From: a virus
Reading direction: 5' to 3' (one strand)
DNA: 29,425 nucleotides
IMG/VR virus record: IMGVR_UViG_3300009103_000121
Span: 1-29,425 of that record
The notes beneath the pieces are model-generated. The model saw only the letters and a list, made by a program, of their open reading frames with translations, had not been told where the DNA came from and made no database searches. Both the position numbers and the translations under genes were made by a program. Positions within the stretch are counted from its first letter, which is position 1; each line of letters opens with the position of its first letter. Shown in pieces: positions 20,662 through 28,900 of this stretch.

Positions 20662-21889
20662 GGAGTATGTGTACGTTGGTGGCCCAACGGGCTGGGGAGG
20701 CGGAACAGCCAACCAGATCCAACCTCTTCATAGAATCCAGGAGTTTAGTCATGGAATGGAAATCAATCGAACTGATGTTTTTGAGTTTGGTAGATTAGCA
20801 GCCCTGACTCGGGAGATCATCGATCCCCCTACAGTAACCGCCGACATGACATATTTGTTGGCTGACGGCTGGAATGAATCAGGAATTGGTTTTACCGTCT
20901 GCGGAGCAGGCGGCGTGGGCGACCAAAACGGCCGTTCATGGATGGCGGGAGATTTTCCTCCAGCTATATCAGGAATCCTTCAGGATGACGACGGAAATGA
21001 TGTTAGTGAAAAGAATTATTACTTGCTAACTTCCCCCGAATTCACAGACGCAGATGATGATGCGGGTGCAGCTGTAGCGGATATGACCCGTTCAGTTGTA
21101 GGCATCGGCAACGCCGCTGTTACGAATTATACAGTTAACGCTGCAGTGGGAGATTTTGCAAGTGCAAGCGTTTCGCTGGAAGCGTATAACGTTAACTTCA
21201 CATCGGGTCGTGCCGTAGGTGCCGCTGGTTACGTGGTTGAGGGAGAATCTCCTGATGTCAACAAGACTACGGCAGCTGCTGGAGGAAATCAGTATATACT
21301 TCCTGATCCTTCTACTGGTAATCTGAGCGTATTTGCTCTGCGTCCTGGGGACATCGAGATGGTTTTTGTATCAGGTTCGGATGGACTCCCTGTAGACTTG
21401 CAGGTTGGGGGCGCTGTATTGCCCACGCTGGATCCAGATTCGGCTACAGAACCCGCTCCAGATACCCCAATGCATATTCAAAGCTTTAGTATCGAAGCTC
21501 CTTTAGCTCGTACTCCTTTGAATAGAATTGGAAGTGTTTACCCTTACCACAGAGCGGTAGACTTCCCTCAAGACATTACCGTAAATGTTAGTGCATTCTT
21601 GGCGGACGTAACCACTGGTAATCTGGTAGATCTAATGTGTAACTCGAGCCAAACTCGAACAATTGATGTTCGTTGTAGGTTCCCGTGTGATTCTCATGAC
21701 AGAGGAGACATTCAGCAAGCAGGAAGCAGATACGACTTAATCTATCGTCTCAAAAATTGTCGCCTGCAAAGTCAAAACTTCGCGTCCACCATTGGTGACA
21801 ATAAATCCGTTGATTTGTCGTTTGTCGCTCAGTATGGCGGAGTCAGTGATACTGACAACGGTCTGTTTATCTCTGGTGTGATTGATTAA
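20630..21889 (+). CDS. Tail tube protein, paralogue 2 (419 aa, two tube domains)
   Basis: Close relative of the previous gene: same first twelve residues (MAERNRVLYQSE), the same VFEFGRLAALTREII core (about 50-64) and the same C-terminal FASTIGDNKSVDLSF-type segment. Internal repeat: residues 34-83 (HRIQEFSHGMEINRTDVFEF) and 282-333 (HIQSFSIEAPLARTPLNRIG). It differs mainly in insertions in surface loops (GGPTGWGGGTANQ near residues 17-29). Possibly both copies build one mixed tube, or one is a minor variant. A better ribosome-binding site and the terminator just downstream suggest strong expression. Confidence 0.75.
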   Translation: MAERNRVLYQSEYVYVGGPTGWGGGTANQIQPLHRIQEFSHGMEINRTDVFEFGRLAALTREIIDPPTVTADMTYLLADGWNESGIGFTVCGAGGVGDQNGRSWMAGDFPPAISGILQDDDGNDVSEKNYYLLTSPEFTDADDDAGAAVADMTRSVVGIGNAAVTNYTVNAAVGDFASASVSLEAYNVNFTSGRAVGAAGYVVEGESPDVNKTTAAAGGNQYILPDPSTGNLSVFALRPGDIEMVFVSGSDGLPVDLQVGGAVLPTLDPDSATEPAPDTPMHIQSFSIEAPLARTPLNRIGSVYPYHRAVDFPQDITVNVSAFLADVTTGNLVDLMCNSSQTRTIDVRCRFPCDSHDRGDIQQAGSRYDLIYRLKNCRLQSQNFASTIGDNKSVDLSFVAQYGGVSDTDNGLFISGVID

Positions 21890-21912
21890 TATCATTACTA
21901 AAACAACTTACC

Positions 21913-21943
21913 AAAAACCCCTGCAATTATGCAGGGGTTTTTG
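21913..21943 (+). terminator. Strong rho-independent terminator after tail tube genes
   Basis: Perfect 13-bp stem AAAAACCCCTGCA / TGCAGGGGTTTTT with loop ATTA (21926-21929), followed by GT. It lies 24 nt after the stop of tube paralogue 2, the same distance as the terminator after the capsid gene. Confidence 0.9.
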
Positions 21944-21953
21944 TATTATACAG

Positions 21954-21964
21954 GTGTAATACTT
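21954..21964 (+). promoter_or_regulatory. Candidate late promoter (GTGTAATACTT)
   Basis: GTGTAATACTT lies 14 nt before ATG 21968, between the terminator and the gene, a place where a new promoter is needed. Also note TATTATACA just upstream. Confidence 0.5.
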
Positions 21965-21967
21965 ACC

Positions 21968-22846
21968 ATGGGTTACCTGCGGAATATTTATGGCGACCAG
22001 AATATTTATATTCAGGGGCAGCAATTAAAGGGAGTGCAAGGCTTTGATGCCGACTTCAATGTGCCGCTTGAACCTATAAATGTGGCAGGGATAGGTTATG
22101 GCGTTGCTGTGGTAAATTCTAGCTTAGAAGGTAACTTTTCGGTGAATCGATTGGTAGTGACTAAGGAAGATCCTGTTGCGGGATATTTTGGAACTCCCAT
22201 TGATGGGCATGTAAAATACGGACTACAACAAGACGCTGATCCGTCGGTTAGTATGAAGTTTGCGTTTGGCACGGGCTATATTAATTCTTATTCTTCTGAC
22301 TGCGATATTGGTGGTATTCCTTCATTGGATTTTGGCGTGACTGTTTATGGAGACATGGGCAACGGAATTCGCACTGATTCTGAGGTGGATAATACATATG
22401 ATTTATTAGTAGCTAAGCCTGGGGATATAATCTTCTCGGGAGTAAGTGGAGAACTTAGCAATAGAATACAATCTTATTCATATAACGTCGATTTAGAGCA
22501 TCAACCCGAGTATGCAATTGGTAGCGGCTTTGACCCCGCATTTTGTATAACAAGATTACCTATTGAATTGAGCCTTGAAATTTCTATGGCGGTAGATGAT
22601 TTTAGATCTGAATCAATGCAGTCTTTAACATGTAAGGATGGGGTGGATGTTTCGGTAATATTAAGTGGGTGTGGCATGGATTCTCCTATTCGTGAATTTA
22701 AGATGCCTTTAGCTAGGATGACCAATGTTTCTGAGAGGTCTAGTATTGGCGAAGAGTTGATGGTAGATATTCAATATAAATCTTATGTATCAGGAACAAG
22801 TGAATTAACAAGTTTAGTAGGAGGCGTAAATGGCTATACAGTTTAA
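21968..22846 (+). CDS. Tail-tube-like protein, paralogue 3 (292 aa)
   Basis: The frame is open from ATG 21929, but that start lies in the terminator stem-loop; ATG 21968 (MGYLRNIYGDQNIYIQGQQL) follows the promoter-like motif and is chosen. It also has two related halves: residues about 22-69 (GVQGFDADFNVPLEPINVAG) and 166-212 (RIQSYSYNVDLEHQPEYAIG), both with the Ile/Val-Gln, strand and Gly pattern of the tube genes. Shorter than paralogues 1 and 2 because the loop regions are reduced. Possibly a tail-tip or tube-end variant. The next gene overlaps by 17 nt. Confidence 0.6.
   Translation: MGYLRNIYGDQNIYIQGQQLKGVQGFDADFNVPLEPINVAGIGYGVAVVNSSLEGNFSVNRLVVTKEDPVAGYFGTPIDGHVKYGLQQDADPSVSMKFAFGTGYINSYSSDCDIGGIPSLDFGVTVYGDMGNGIRTDSEVDNTYDLLVAKPGDIIFSGVSGELSNRIQSYSYNVDLEHQPEYAIGSGFDPAFCITRLPIELSLEISMAVDDFRSESMQSLTCKDGVDVSVILSGCGMDSPIREFKMPLARMTNVSERSSIGEELMVDIQYKSYVSGTSELTSLVGGVNGYTV
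22820..22826 (+). promoter_or_regulatory. Strong Shine-Dalgarno inside the upstream gene
   Basis: GGAGG within GTAGGAGGCG lies about 5 nt before ATG 22830 and fixes the start of the next gene, inside the end of the previous one. Confidence 0.7.
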
Positions 22847-23681
22847 AGATTGTCCTGTTATTCTTAATCCCGAAGATCCTCCAGGCAATAGGTTGTCTAA
22901 GGTTTTGGTTTTAGCTAAATCAGCTACGGTTTCTGATAATATATCTTTAACTGAAATAAACAATTTGGGTACAATCGGAGCAACAAAAGCCCGCCCTACG
23001 GATATAGTTAACGGCTCGATTAATATAGACTTTACGTATGGTAACGGAACGTTTACTGTAGGAGGAGAAACTCTATCTTCTCCCTTGTCTGCTTGGATAA
23101 ACGAGCTCAAGGGTTCTAATCAATTTATAAATGGGAGCATTGGCCCTTTCGAATTTAATAAGGCAGTTTTTCGCAGCTTTTCTATAAGTTGTAGCCCCAA
23201 CTCTGTGATCGACGCATCGTTGTCTTTTGATTTTTTTAATTCAACTTTTAAGCAAAACTCTTCTGGACCTACGATAACTCTAGCAAATATCTCTGCTATA
23301 GGACACGGAGGAAAAACATCTGCCGATTTCTCAGACGCCTCAATAGGCATGAATTCCCACCCCTTTTCTTTTTCTTATACAATCGATCAAGATTATGAAG
23401 TTCATAGACTTTTAGGAGAAGTTACTCCAAAATTAATCGAAAGAATCAATGGGAGTATTTCAGTAGATATGGAAGGAGATAATTTAGGTTCTGCTTTAAC
23501 ACGAGGAGCTAATACTATATGTCAAGATAAAATTACCGAAGCAGAATTTATTATTAAAGATTTGTGCTCTGCGAGTTTTACTGATAGTTATAAGGTTAAT
23601 GGCTATATACAAAGCCGAAATATTTCGCTCTCAGACAATGATATTGCTAGGGGTGAGCTTTCTATTGTGGATTACTTTTGA
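22830..23681 (+). CDS. Tail-tube-like protein, paralogue 4 (283 aa)
   Basis: The start at ATG 22830 is supported by a strong Shine-Dalgarno within the previous coding end. Two similar parts are seen: residues about 28-72 (LAKSATVSDNISLTEINNLG, then IVNGSINIDFTYG) and a second near 171-215 (SHPFSFSYTIDQDYEVHRLL, then RINGSISVDMEGDN). The INGSI/VNGSI strand repeats clearly. It is beta-rich without long helices. The resemblance to the tube genes is weaker than among the first three, so it may be a tube-end, baseplate-hub or tail-tip protein derived from the same fold. Confidence 0.55.
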   Translation: MAIQFKDCPVILNPEDPPGNRLSKVLVLAKSATVSDNISLTEINNLGTIGATKARPTDIVNGSINIDFTYGNGTFTVGGETLSSPLSAWINELKGSNQFINGSIGPFEFNKAVFRSFSISCSPNSVIDASLSFDFFNSTFKQNSSGPTITLANISAIGHGGKTSADFSDASIGMNSHPFSFSYTIDQDYEVHRLLGEVTPKLIERINGSISVDMEGDNLGSALTRGANTICQDKITEAEFIIKDLCSASFTDSYKVNGYIQSRNISLSDNDIARGELSIVDYF

Positions 23682-23701
23682 TAGAATATTTCTTTAATAT
23701 A

Positions 23702-23714
23702 TTTATAATAAGTT
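23702..23714 (+). promoter_or_regulatory. AT-rich late-promoter-like element
   Basis: TTTATAATAAGTT directly precedes ATG 23715 and resembles a T4-type late core (TATAAATA) more than the GTGTA motif. Situated in the 33-nt gap after tube paralogue 4. Confidence 0.35.
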
Positions 23715-24002
23715 ATGGAATTGGACCCTAAGGACGTGTTGGCATTTCAGGTGAAGAGAGATTTTGTGAATTTATATAAAAGCTTTCTGGTTATACTGGA
23801 AGACCTGGAAAAGGAAAATGAAATATCATTTAATAAGCTCAAGCGGCAAATACCCGCCGAAAAAAACTCTATTGAATGCGCCAATTATTTTGACGAGGCA
23901 AAAATGGAGTATTTAAGAAAAAAGATTTTAGATACAGGGAATGGGTATATTAGACGCTTCAATGGGGAGCTGGAAAAATACAAGATAGATTTTAACATAT
24001 AG
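23715..24002 (+). CDS. Small helical protein in tail region (95 aa)
   Basis: Starts MELDPKDVLAFQVKRDFVNL and is almost wholly helical and charged, with FLVILEDLEKENEISFNKLK (about 25-44) suited to a coiled coil. It ends 3 nt before the next ATG. The place between tail-tube genes and the tape measure is typical for assembly chaperones, which hold the tape measure before tube polymerisation. A chaperone partner is therefore plausible, but no family is recognised. Confidence 0.5.
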   Translation: MELDPKDVLAFQVKRDFVNLYKSFLVILEDLEKENEISFNKLKRQIPAEKNSIECANYFDEAKMEYLRKKILDTGNGYIRRFNGELEKYKIDFNI

Positions 24003-24005
24003 GTT

Positions 24006-24878
24006 ATGGCTAAAAGGGAATTATATAGTTTTACGGTAGATCTGGAACAGGAGGTTGAAAAGACTGTTGAGGTCGAAAAGGAAGTGGAGGTCGAAAAGGA
24101 AGTCGAAGTTGAAAAGCGGAGAAAAAACAAGAAGACCAATAAGTTTGAAAAGTACACAACCACGCAGTTGCGTAAGGTTAAGGAAAAGCAAATAGTAAAA
24201 GAATTACGCACAGAGATAGAGACTACTCCAGTTCGGATTATCCTTCGCAAGCCAAGCAGGTCTCAGCTCGAGGATGGAGATATGTTTTATAGCATCTGGC
24301 TTAATAAGTTTATTAAGATGGGGCTTCTGACTAGATCGATGCTTGCTAAGCAGCATTTGGATTTAGGCGGTACGTTAAGCGAAGACGAGAAACAAAGATA
24401 CGCCCAGTTATATGTCAAGCTATATGAGCAGCAAACCATTGTGCAGAGACTAGGAATCATCGCAGACGATAAAATGACCGTTGATCAAAAAGATAGATTA
24501 GATCGCGCCATTGCAGAGCTGGGAGTAATTAGAAAAGAGCTGACTGATTTTGAAACTGTGCAAGCTGCCATGTTTGAGCATACAGCAGATATTAAGGCCA
24601 GAAACAAGACAATTACTTGGTATTTGTTGCACCTGGCCCACTATCAGGTAGGCGAGTCGGATGACGCGGATATACTTCCAATGTTCGAGGGAGCAGACTT
24701 TGATGAAAAATATTCTTCGTATCAAAATAGAGACGAGGAAGAGGATGAGATTTATTTAAAAAGCATTGACCGACTCAGTTCTATCGCAACTATCTGGTAT
24801 ATGAGCGGAGTTCAGCAACAGGAAGATTTCGACAAGCTATTAGAGGAGGTTCAAGAAGAAACCTTACTCGATGTCTGA
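24006..24878 (+). CDS. Tail-assembly-chaperone candidate with VEKEVE repeats (290 aa)
   Basis: Near the N-terminus (residues 21-37) is a low-complexity VEVEKEVEVEKEVEVEK stretch encoded by an 18-bp repeat, followed by a Lys/Arg-rich patch. The central part (about 95-215) is helical (MFYSIWLNKFIKMGLLTRSM). The end is very acidic (RDEEEDEI, LEEVQEETLLDV). It lies one gene before the tape measure's partner gene and overlaps that gene by 8 nt, in the position occupied by gpG-type chaperones elsewhere. No slippery heptamer is visible at the overlap, so a frameshift fusion is not supported. Confidence 0.45.
   Translation: MAKRELYSFTVDLEQEVEKTVEVEKEVEVEKEVEVEKRRKNKKTNKFEKYTTTQLRKVKEKQIVKELRTEIETTPVRIILRKPSRSQLEDGDMFYSIWLNKFIKMGLLTRSMLAKQHLDLGGTLSEDEKQRYAQLYVKLYEQQTIVQRLGIIADDKMTVDQKDRLDRAIAELGVIRKELTDFETVQAAMFEHTADIKARNKTITWYLLHLAHYQVGESDDADILPMFEGADFDEKYSSYQNRDEEEDEIYLKSIDRLSSIATIWYMSGVQQQEDFDKLLEEVQEETLLDV
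24066..24116 (+). repeat. 18-bp coding tandem repeat (2.8 units)
   Basis: GTTGAGGTCGAAAAGGAA, GTGGAGGTCGAAAAGGAA and a partial, diverged third unit (GTCGAAGTTGAAAAG) encode VEVEKE units. Copy number could vary by slippage between related phages. Confidence 0.8.
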
Positions 24879-25914
24879 GGAAGAAACACAAGACGAAGGC
24901 TTTTTAGTAAAAAAAAAGACTGACGAAGATTTACTTCGCAGGGTTTTTTTACATGTTTCCAAGGGTTATTCTATTGGCTCTTATGAAGGGAAAAAAGTAT
25001 ACATTAAGCATACTACCGCCCTGGATCAAGACGTACTAGATGATCTAAAGCAAAAGCGAATAAAATACCTAGAGGATAAGGGCATTCCTTCTGAAAAGGA
25101 GCGGATGCAGCAGCTAAACGAAGAAGGAGTCTGGACTTCAAAAGATGAGGAATCCATCGCTCAACTGGAGTCTTTTTTGAAAAACCTCGTAGGTACAAAG
25201 AATACCCTTTTATTGCCGTCACAAGTGGGAGCTATGGAAACCAAGATCAAACAAACGGAAAGCGAGATATTTTCCAAGAAGCAAGACAGGGCGGCTTTAT
25301 TAACTGATACAAAAGAGGCGTACGCAGATAGATATATTAGTGACGAAACTCTATACTTTGCTTTTTATAAAGACCTGCAGCTCACTACCCCATTTTTTGA
25401 GCGTGAAGTTTTTGATGATATAGAGCGGGTGGATATGTATGGTTTGGTGCAAGTTTATAATGAATGCTTTAAGGATTTGTCTATACTTAACATTAAGAAG
25501 TGTGCTCTTAGCAATATGTTCACTAGTTATTATCAGCTCTGCGAGCAAGAGCCTTATAGATTGTTTGATCGTAAGCCGTTAGAGCTAAGTTATTATCAGC
25601 TTAATTTACTTAGTTACGGCAGGGTATTTAAATCTATATTGAAAAATATTCCTGACATTCCTGATGAAATCCGCGACGATGCGGAGAAATTGTTGGAGTT
25701 TGCAGAGACTGGGCACGAGAAGCAAGAAAAGATTAAAGAACTTCAAGGAAAGGGGAAAAATCTTGGATCTAAAAAGACCGCTCAATCTATTGTCGGCGCA
25801 ACCAAGGAGGACTTGGATAAAATGGGGTATAATCAAGAAAACGTCATTACTCCCATGGAGATGATGAGAAGAGCAGGAAAGACTTCTTTATCGTTGCTGA
25901 ACAATGATTTATAA
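24871..25914 (+). CDS. Second tail-assembly-chaperone candidate (347 aa)
   Basis: ATG 24871 overlaps the previous gene by 8 nt. The product begins MSEEETQDEGFLVKKKTDED, has a small strand region (YSIGSYEGKKVYIKHTT, about 33-49), then long charged helices (IKQTESEIFSKKQDRAALLT, about 127-146) and an all-helical part (about 150-280) with Cys-containing YQLCEQEPYRLFDRK. It lies directly before the tape measure. It may be the larger chaperone partner that coats the tape measure, comparable in place, not in sequence, to lambda gpGT. A run of nine A at 24909-24917 is a possible transcriptional slippage site. Confidence 0.45.
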   Translation: MSEEETQDEGFLVKKKTDEDLLRRVFLHVSKGYSIGSYEGKKVYIKHTTALDQDVLDDLKQKRIKYLEDKGIPSEKERMQQLNEEGVWTSKDEESIAQLESFLKNLVGTKNTLLLPSQVGAMETKIKQTESEIFSKKQDRAALLTDTKEAYADRYISDETLYFAFYKDLQLTTPFFEREVFDDIERVDMYGLVQVYNECFKDLSILNIKKCALSNMFTSYYQLCEQEPYRLFDRKPLELSYYQLNLLSYGRVFKSILKNIPDIPDEIRDDAEKLLEFAETGHEKQEKIKELQGKGKNLGSKKTAQSIVGATKEDLDKMGYNQENVITPMEMMRRAGKTSLSLLNNDL

Positions 25915-25950
25915 TTTAAAAAAATATTTACCAATAATATTGGACTCTGA

Positions 25951-25961
25951 GTGTAATTAGA
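25951..25961 (+). promoter_or_regulatory. Candidate late promoter (GTGTAATTAGA) before tape measure
   Basis: GTGTAATTAGA lies 21 nt before ATG 25972, in the 57-nt gap before the tape-measure gene, followed by an AAGGATA ribosome-binding stretch. Confidence 0.45.
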
Positions 25962-25971
25962 TTCAAGGATA

Positions 25972-28900
25972 ATGGCGGATATTTCAGTAAGAGTAAAAGC
26001 TGTAGGATTACAGCAAAGCATTACGCAGCAGGCTCAAGCAGCGCAGCGTACGGTAAGCCGTTTGAATTTAACCCCACGAATGGACGCCAAGGGACTGCAA
26101 CAACCCTTGGGAAGAATCACGGGAAACCTTAGTGAGTTTAATAAATCTCTTGACGCTTCTACCGCTCGTGTATTTGCCTTTGGAGCTACAGTATCAGTTA
26201 TTAATGGTATTGCTGATGCATTTAAGGGAGTTGTTTCTGCCGTAATAGAAGTAGAGCGAGCTCTAGAAAATATTAATGTAGTCATGGGGTTGACCACTGC
26301 TCAACTAGCCGATTACTCCGATGCTCTTTTTGATGTTGCGAAAAATACCAGTCAAACCTTTCAAACTGTAGCTACAGCCGCCACGGAATTTGCGAGGCAG
26401 GGCTTAAGCGCTGAAGAAACACTACAAAGAGTTAATGACGCCCTTATACTTACTCGTTTATCGGGATTGGGTGCAGAGCAGTCGGTTGCTTCGCTCACGG
26501 CGGTAGTTAATGGCTTTGCTCGGGAGAGCCTCAATACAACAGAAATCGTTAATAGACTAGCTAATGTTGACGCGAGTTTTGCGGTTAGCTCTAAAGATTT
26601 GGCAGACGCCTTGGCTCGAGCGGGAGCGACCGCACAGTCTGCGGGCGTAAACTTTAATGAACTTTTGGCCGTTGTAACATCAGTGCAGCAGCAGACCGCT
26701 CGTGGCGGGTCTGTTATTGGCAATGCTTTTAAAAGTATATTTACTCGTATACAGAGAGCAAAAGTACGAGAAACACTAGAGGGTGTTGGCGTTGCTACTA
26801 CAGATGCTTTCGGAAACTTTAGATCAGCAATTGCCATCTTGAAGGATTACGCTTCTGTTTATGGCACGCTTTCAGACGCGCAAAAAGCCTATACCGCTGA
26901 ACAAATCGCAGGAGTCTTCCAGGTTAATAATTTAAAAGCTTTAATTAATGATTTGAGTGGTGATTTTTCTATTTACGAACAAGCTTTAGGCACCGCAGCT
27001 GCCACCACCGACGAAGCCACTCGCAGAAACGAGCAATTAAATCAAACTTTTGCGGCATTGGGCGCCCAAGCTGGAGAGAGCATTCGGCAGTTGGCGGATT
27101 CTTTTGGAGAACTTACGCTTGAGCCCGCCATGGAAAGAGTACTCGGCATGGTTCAGACAATCGTGGACGCCTTGAGCGGAATGCTGGGAGAGAAAGATGG
27201 AGATAATTTAATGGGCAAATTCTTTAAGGGAATGGGAGCTTTTATTTCTGGCCCTGGCCTCGCTTTGATTTCTGCTGCATTTCTTAAATTGTTTATGTTA
27301 GTGGGAAAGCATGCGACTGCCGCTATCAGGGAGATGTTTAAAATTTCCTCCGAAGCCCAGCGACAAAAAGGGCTACAAGAAGCGATCTTACAGATACTAA
27401 TTAAAGATGAGCAGGCTTATACAAAAATCTTAGCCGCCAGCGGTAACCAAAATAAACAAGCAAAAATTTTAGTAGGCATAATAAAGCAGGCCAATGCGGA
27501 ATACGCAAAACAACAAGCTCTTCTTTCTAATTTGTCTAAATCAGGAGCCATGAAGGGGTTTGGCGTCGGGAAGAGTGGATACATACAGCCTATAAGCCGC
27601 AAGGCAGAAGGGCATACGCCGACTATGGCTGGAGGAGGCATGCCCGAAGTACAGGCTGCAGAAGATGCAGGTTATGCCTCTCCCGTAAAGCCACAACAGG
27701 TTAGGCAGATGAATGTCCCCAATTTGGGTAAGGTAATGTACAACACTCAGGAGAAAATCGTTAATGTTCCTAATTTGGCGCAACCATTTATTGTCCCACC
27801 TGCTTCTTCTAAGGCGTACCCTAATTATGCAAGCCAAGTTAAGGAGCAGTTTGGAGAGCCAATGGCCAAGAATGTTTTAGGTAGAGCGTTTACTCCAAAA
27901 CAAAGAGCTTTTGCTGAGGGGTTTAGCCCCATTAAAAAGGGTTCGTTAATGCTTGAAAAAGAATACGCAAGCAATGCTTCGGGTTTGGTTCCTAATTTCA
28001 TAGTTAAGCCCGCGCAGTTACAGCAGGAACTTATTAAACAAGGTTCATTAAGAAAAGGGGATATCCTGGATAATAAAAAAACTTATGAATATAAGTTTTC
28101 AGATGGAACTAGCGTACTCGGAAAGCCTGGAGAGCTTAGGGGTGCAGTTACCATGAATAATGGTAAGCTTGTTAAAAATGAAAACTCTTTATTTTTTAAA
28201 GATCGCTCAATAAATCCCGCTTCTAGGAAGAGTCTAGATCAAAGCTCTCGGGTTTCGATGCTGTTACCTGAAGCTACAGCAGGAGATGCAGCGACTCGTG
28301 TGGCGACACAAATTTCAGGGGGCACCTTAACCGAAACCCTAGGTAAACCAGGCGCACTGACAGAGATAGTGGGGCCTGGCACAATAAAAAAATTAGGAGG
28401 AGAGCAGTCTGCAAAAACCAAATTACAAACCGCATTCTCCAATGATGTTTTCGATGTTAAGTTTTCTAAGTCAGGAGTGCAAGATTTAGAAAACCAAACT
28501 TCACTGCGAGAAAAAATAGATAGCGATTTATCTTCAAAGGTCACGCAGGTTTTGACTGGAAACGCCAAACAACTTATTAGCAAGTCAAATTTAAAAAATG
28601 TACCAATTAATCAGGCAGAAGTCAAGGGCCAAGCCGAAAAATTAGTAGGCGCGAATTCTAAGATGACTGGCACAATGTTTGAGGATATTGTTACTATTGC
28701 CGTAGGCAAATCAAATGAATTCTCTAGTCAAGATCATTATAGAAATTGGGACTTCCAAGGAGTTGGTGCTTTAAACAATTTATTCGATAAGCGAGTTAAT
28801 GAGTTTGCTGATACAAAACGTTCTGATCTTCCTCACGCCCGCGCTTCAATGGCAAAAAAAATATTATTTGGCACTCCATTAGGAAAGCAAACCCTGAAAA

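Noticed and set aside
21929-21967. Longer form of tail-tube-like paralogue 3 from ATG 21929
   Set aside because: This ATG lies in the loop and stem of the strong terminator; the extra residues (MQGFLYYTG...) are encoded by terminator sequence.
24863-24917. Programmed ribosomal frameshift joining the two chaperone candidates, as in lambda G/GT
   Set aside because: No slippery heptamer of the XXXYYYZ type occurs in the overlap. The A9 run lies downstream of the first stop, so it cannot produce the fusion by simple -1 shifting.
26361-26837. 158-codon minus-strand open frame
   Set aside because: It lies antisense to the tape-measure core, has Ala/Ser/Thr-rich composition from the complementary strand, no ribosome-binding site and no operon context.
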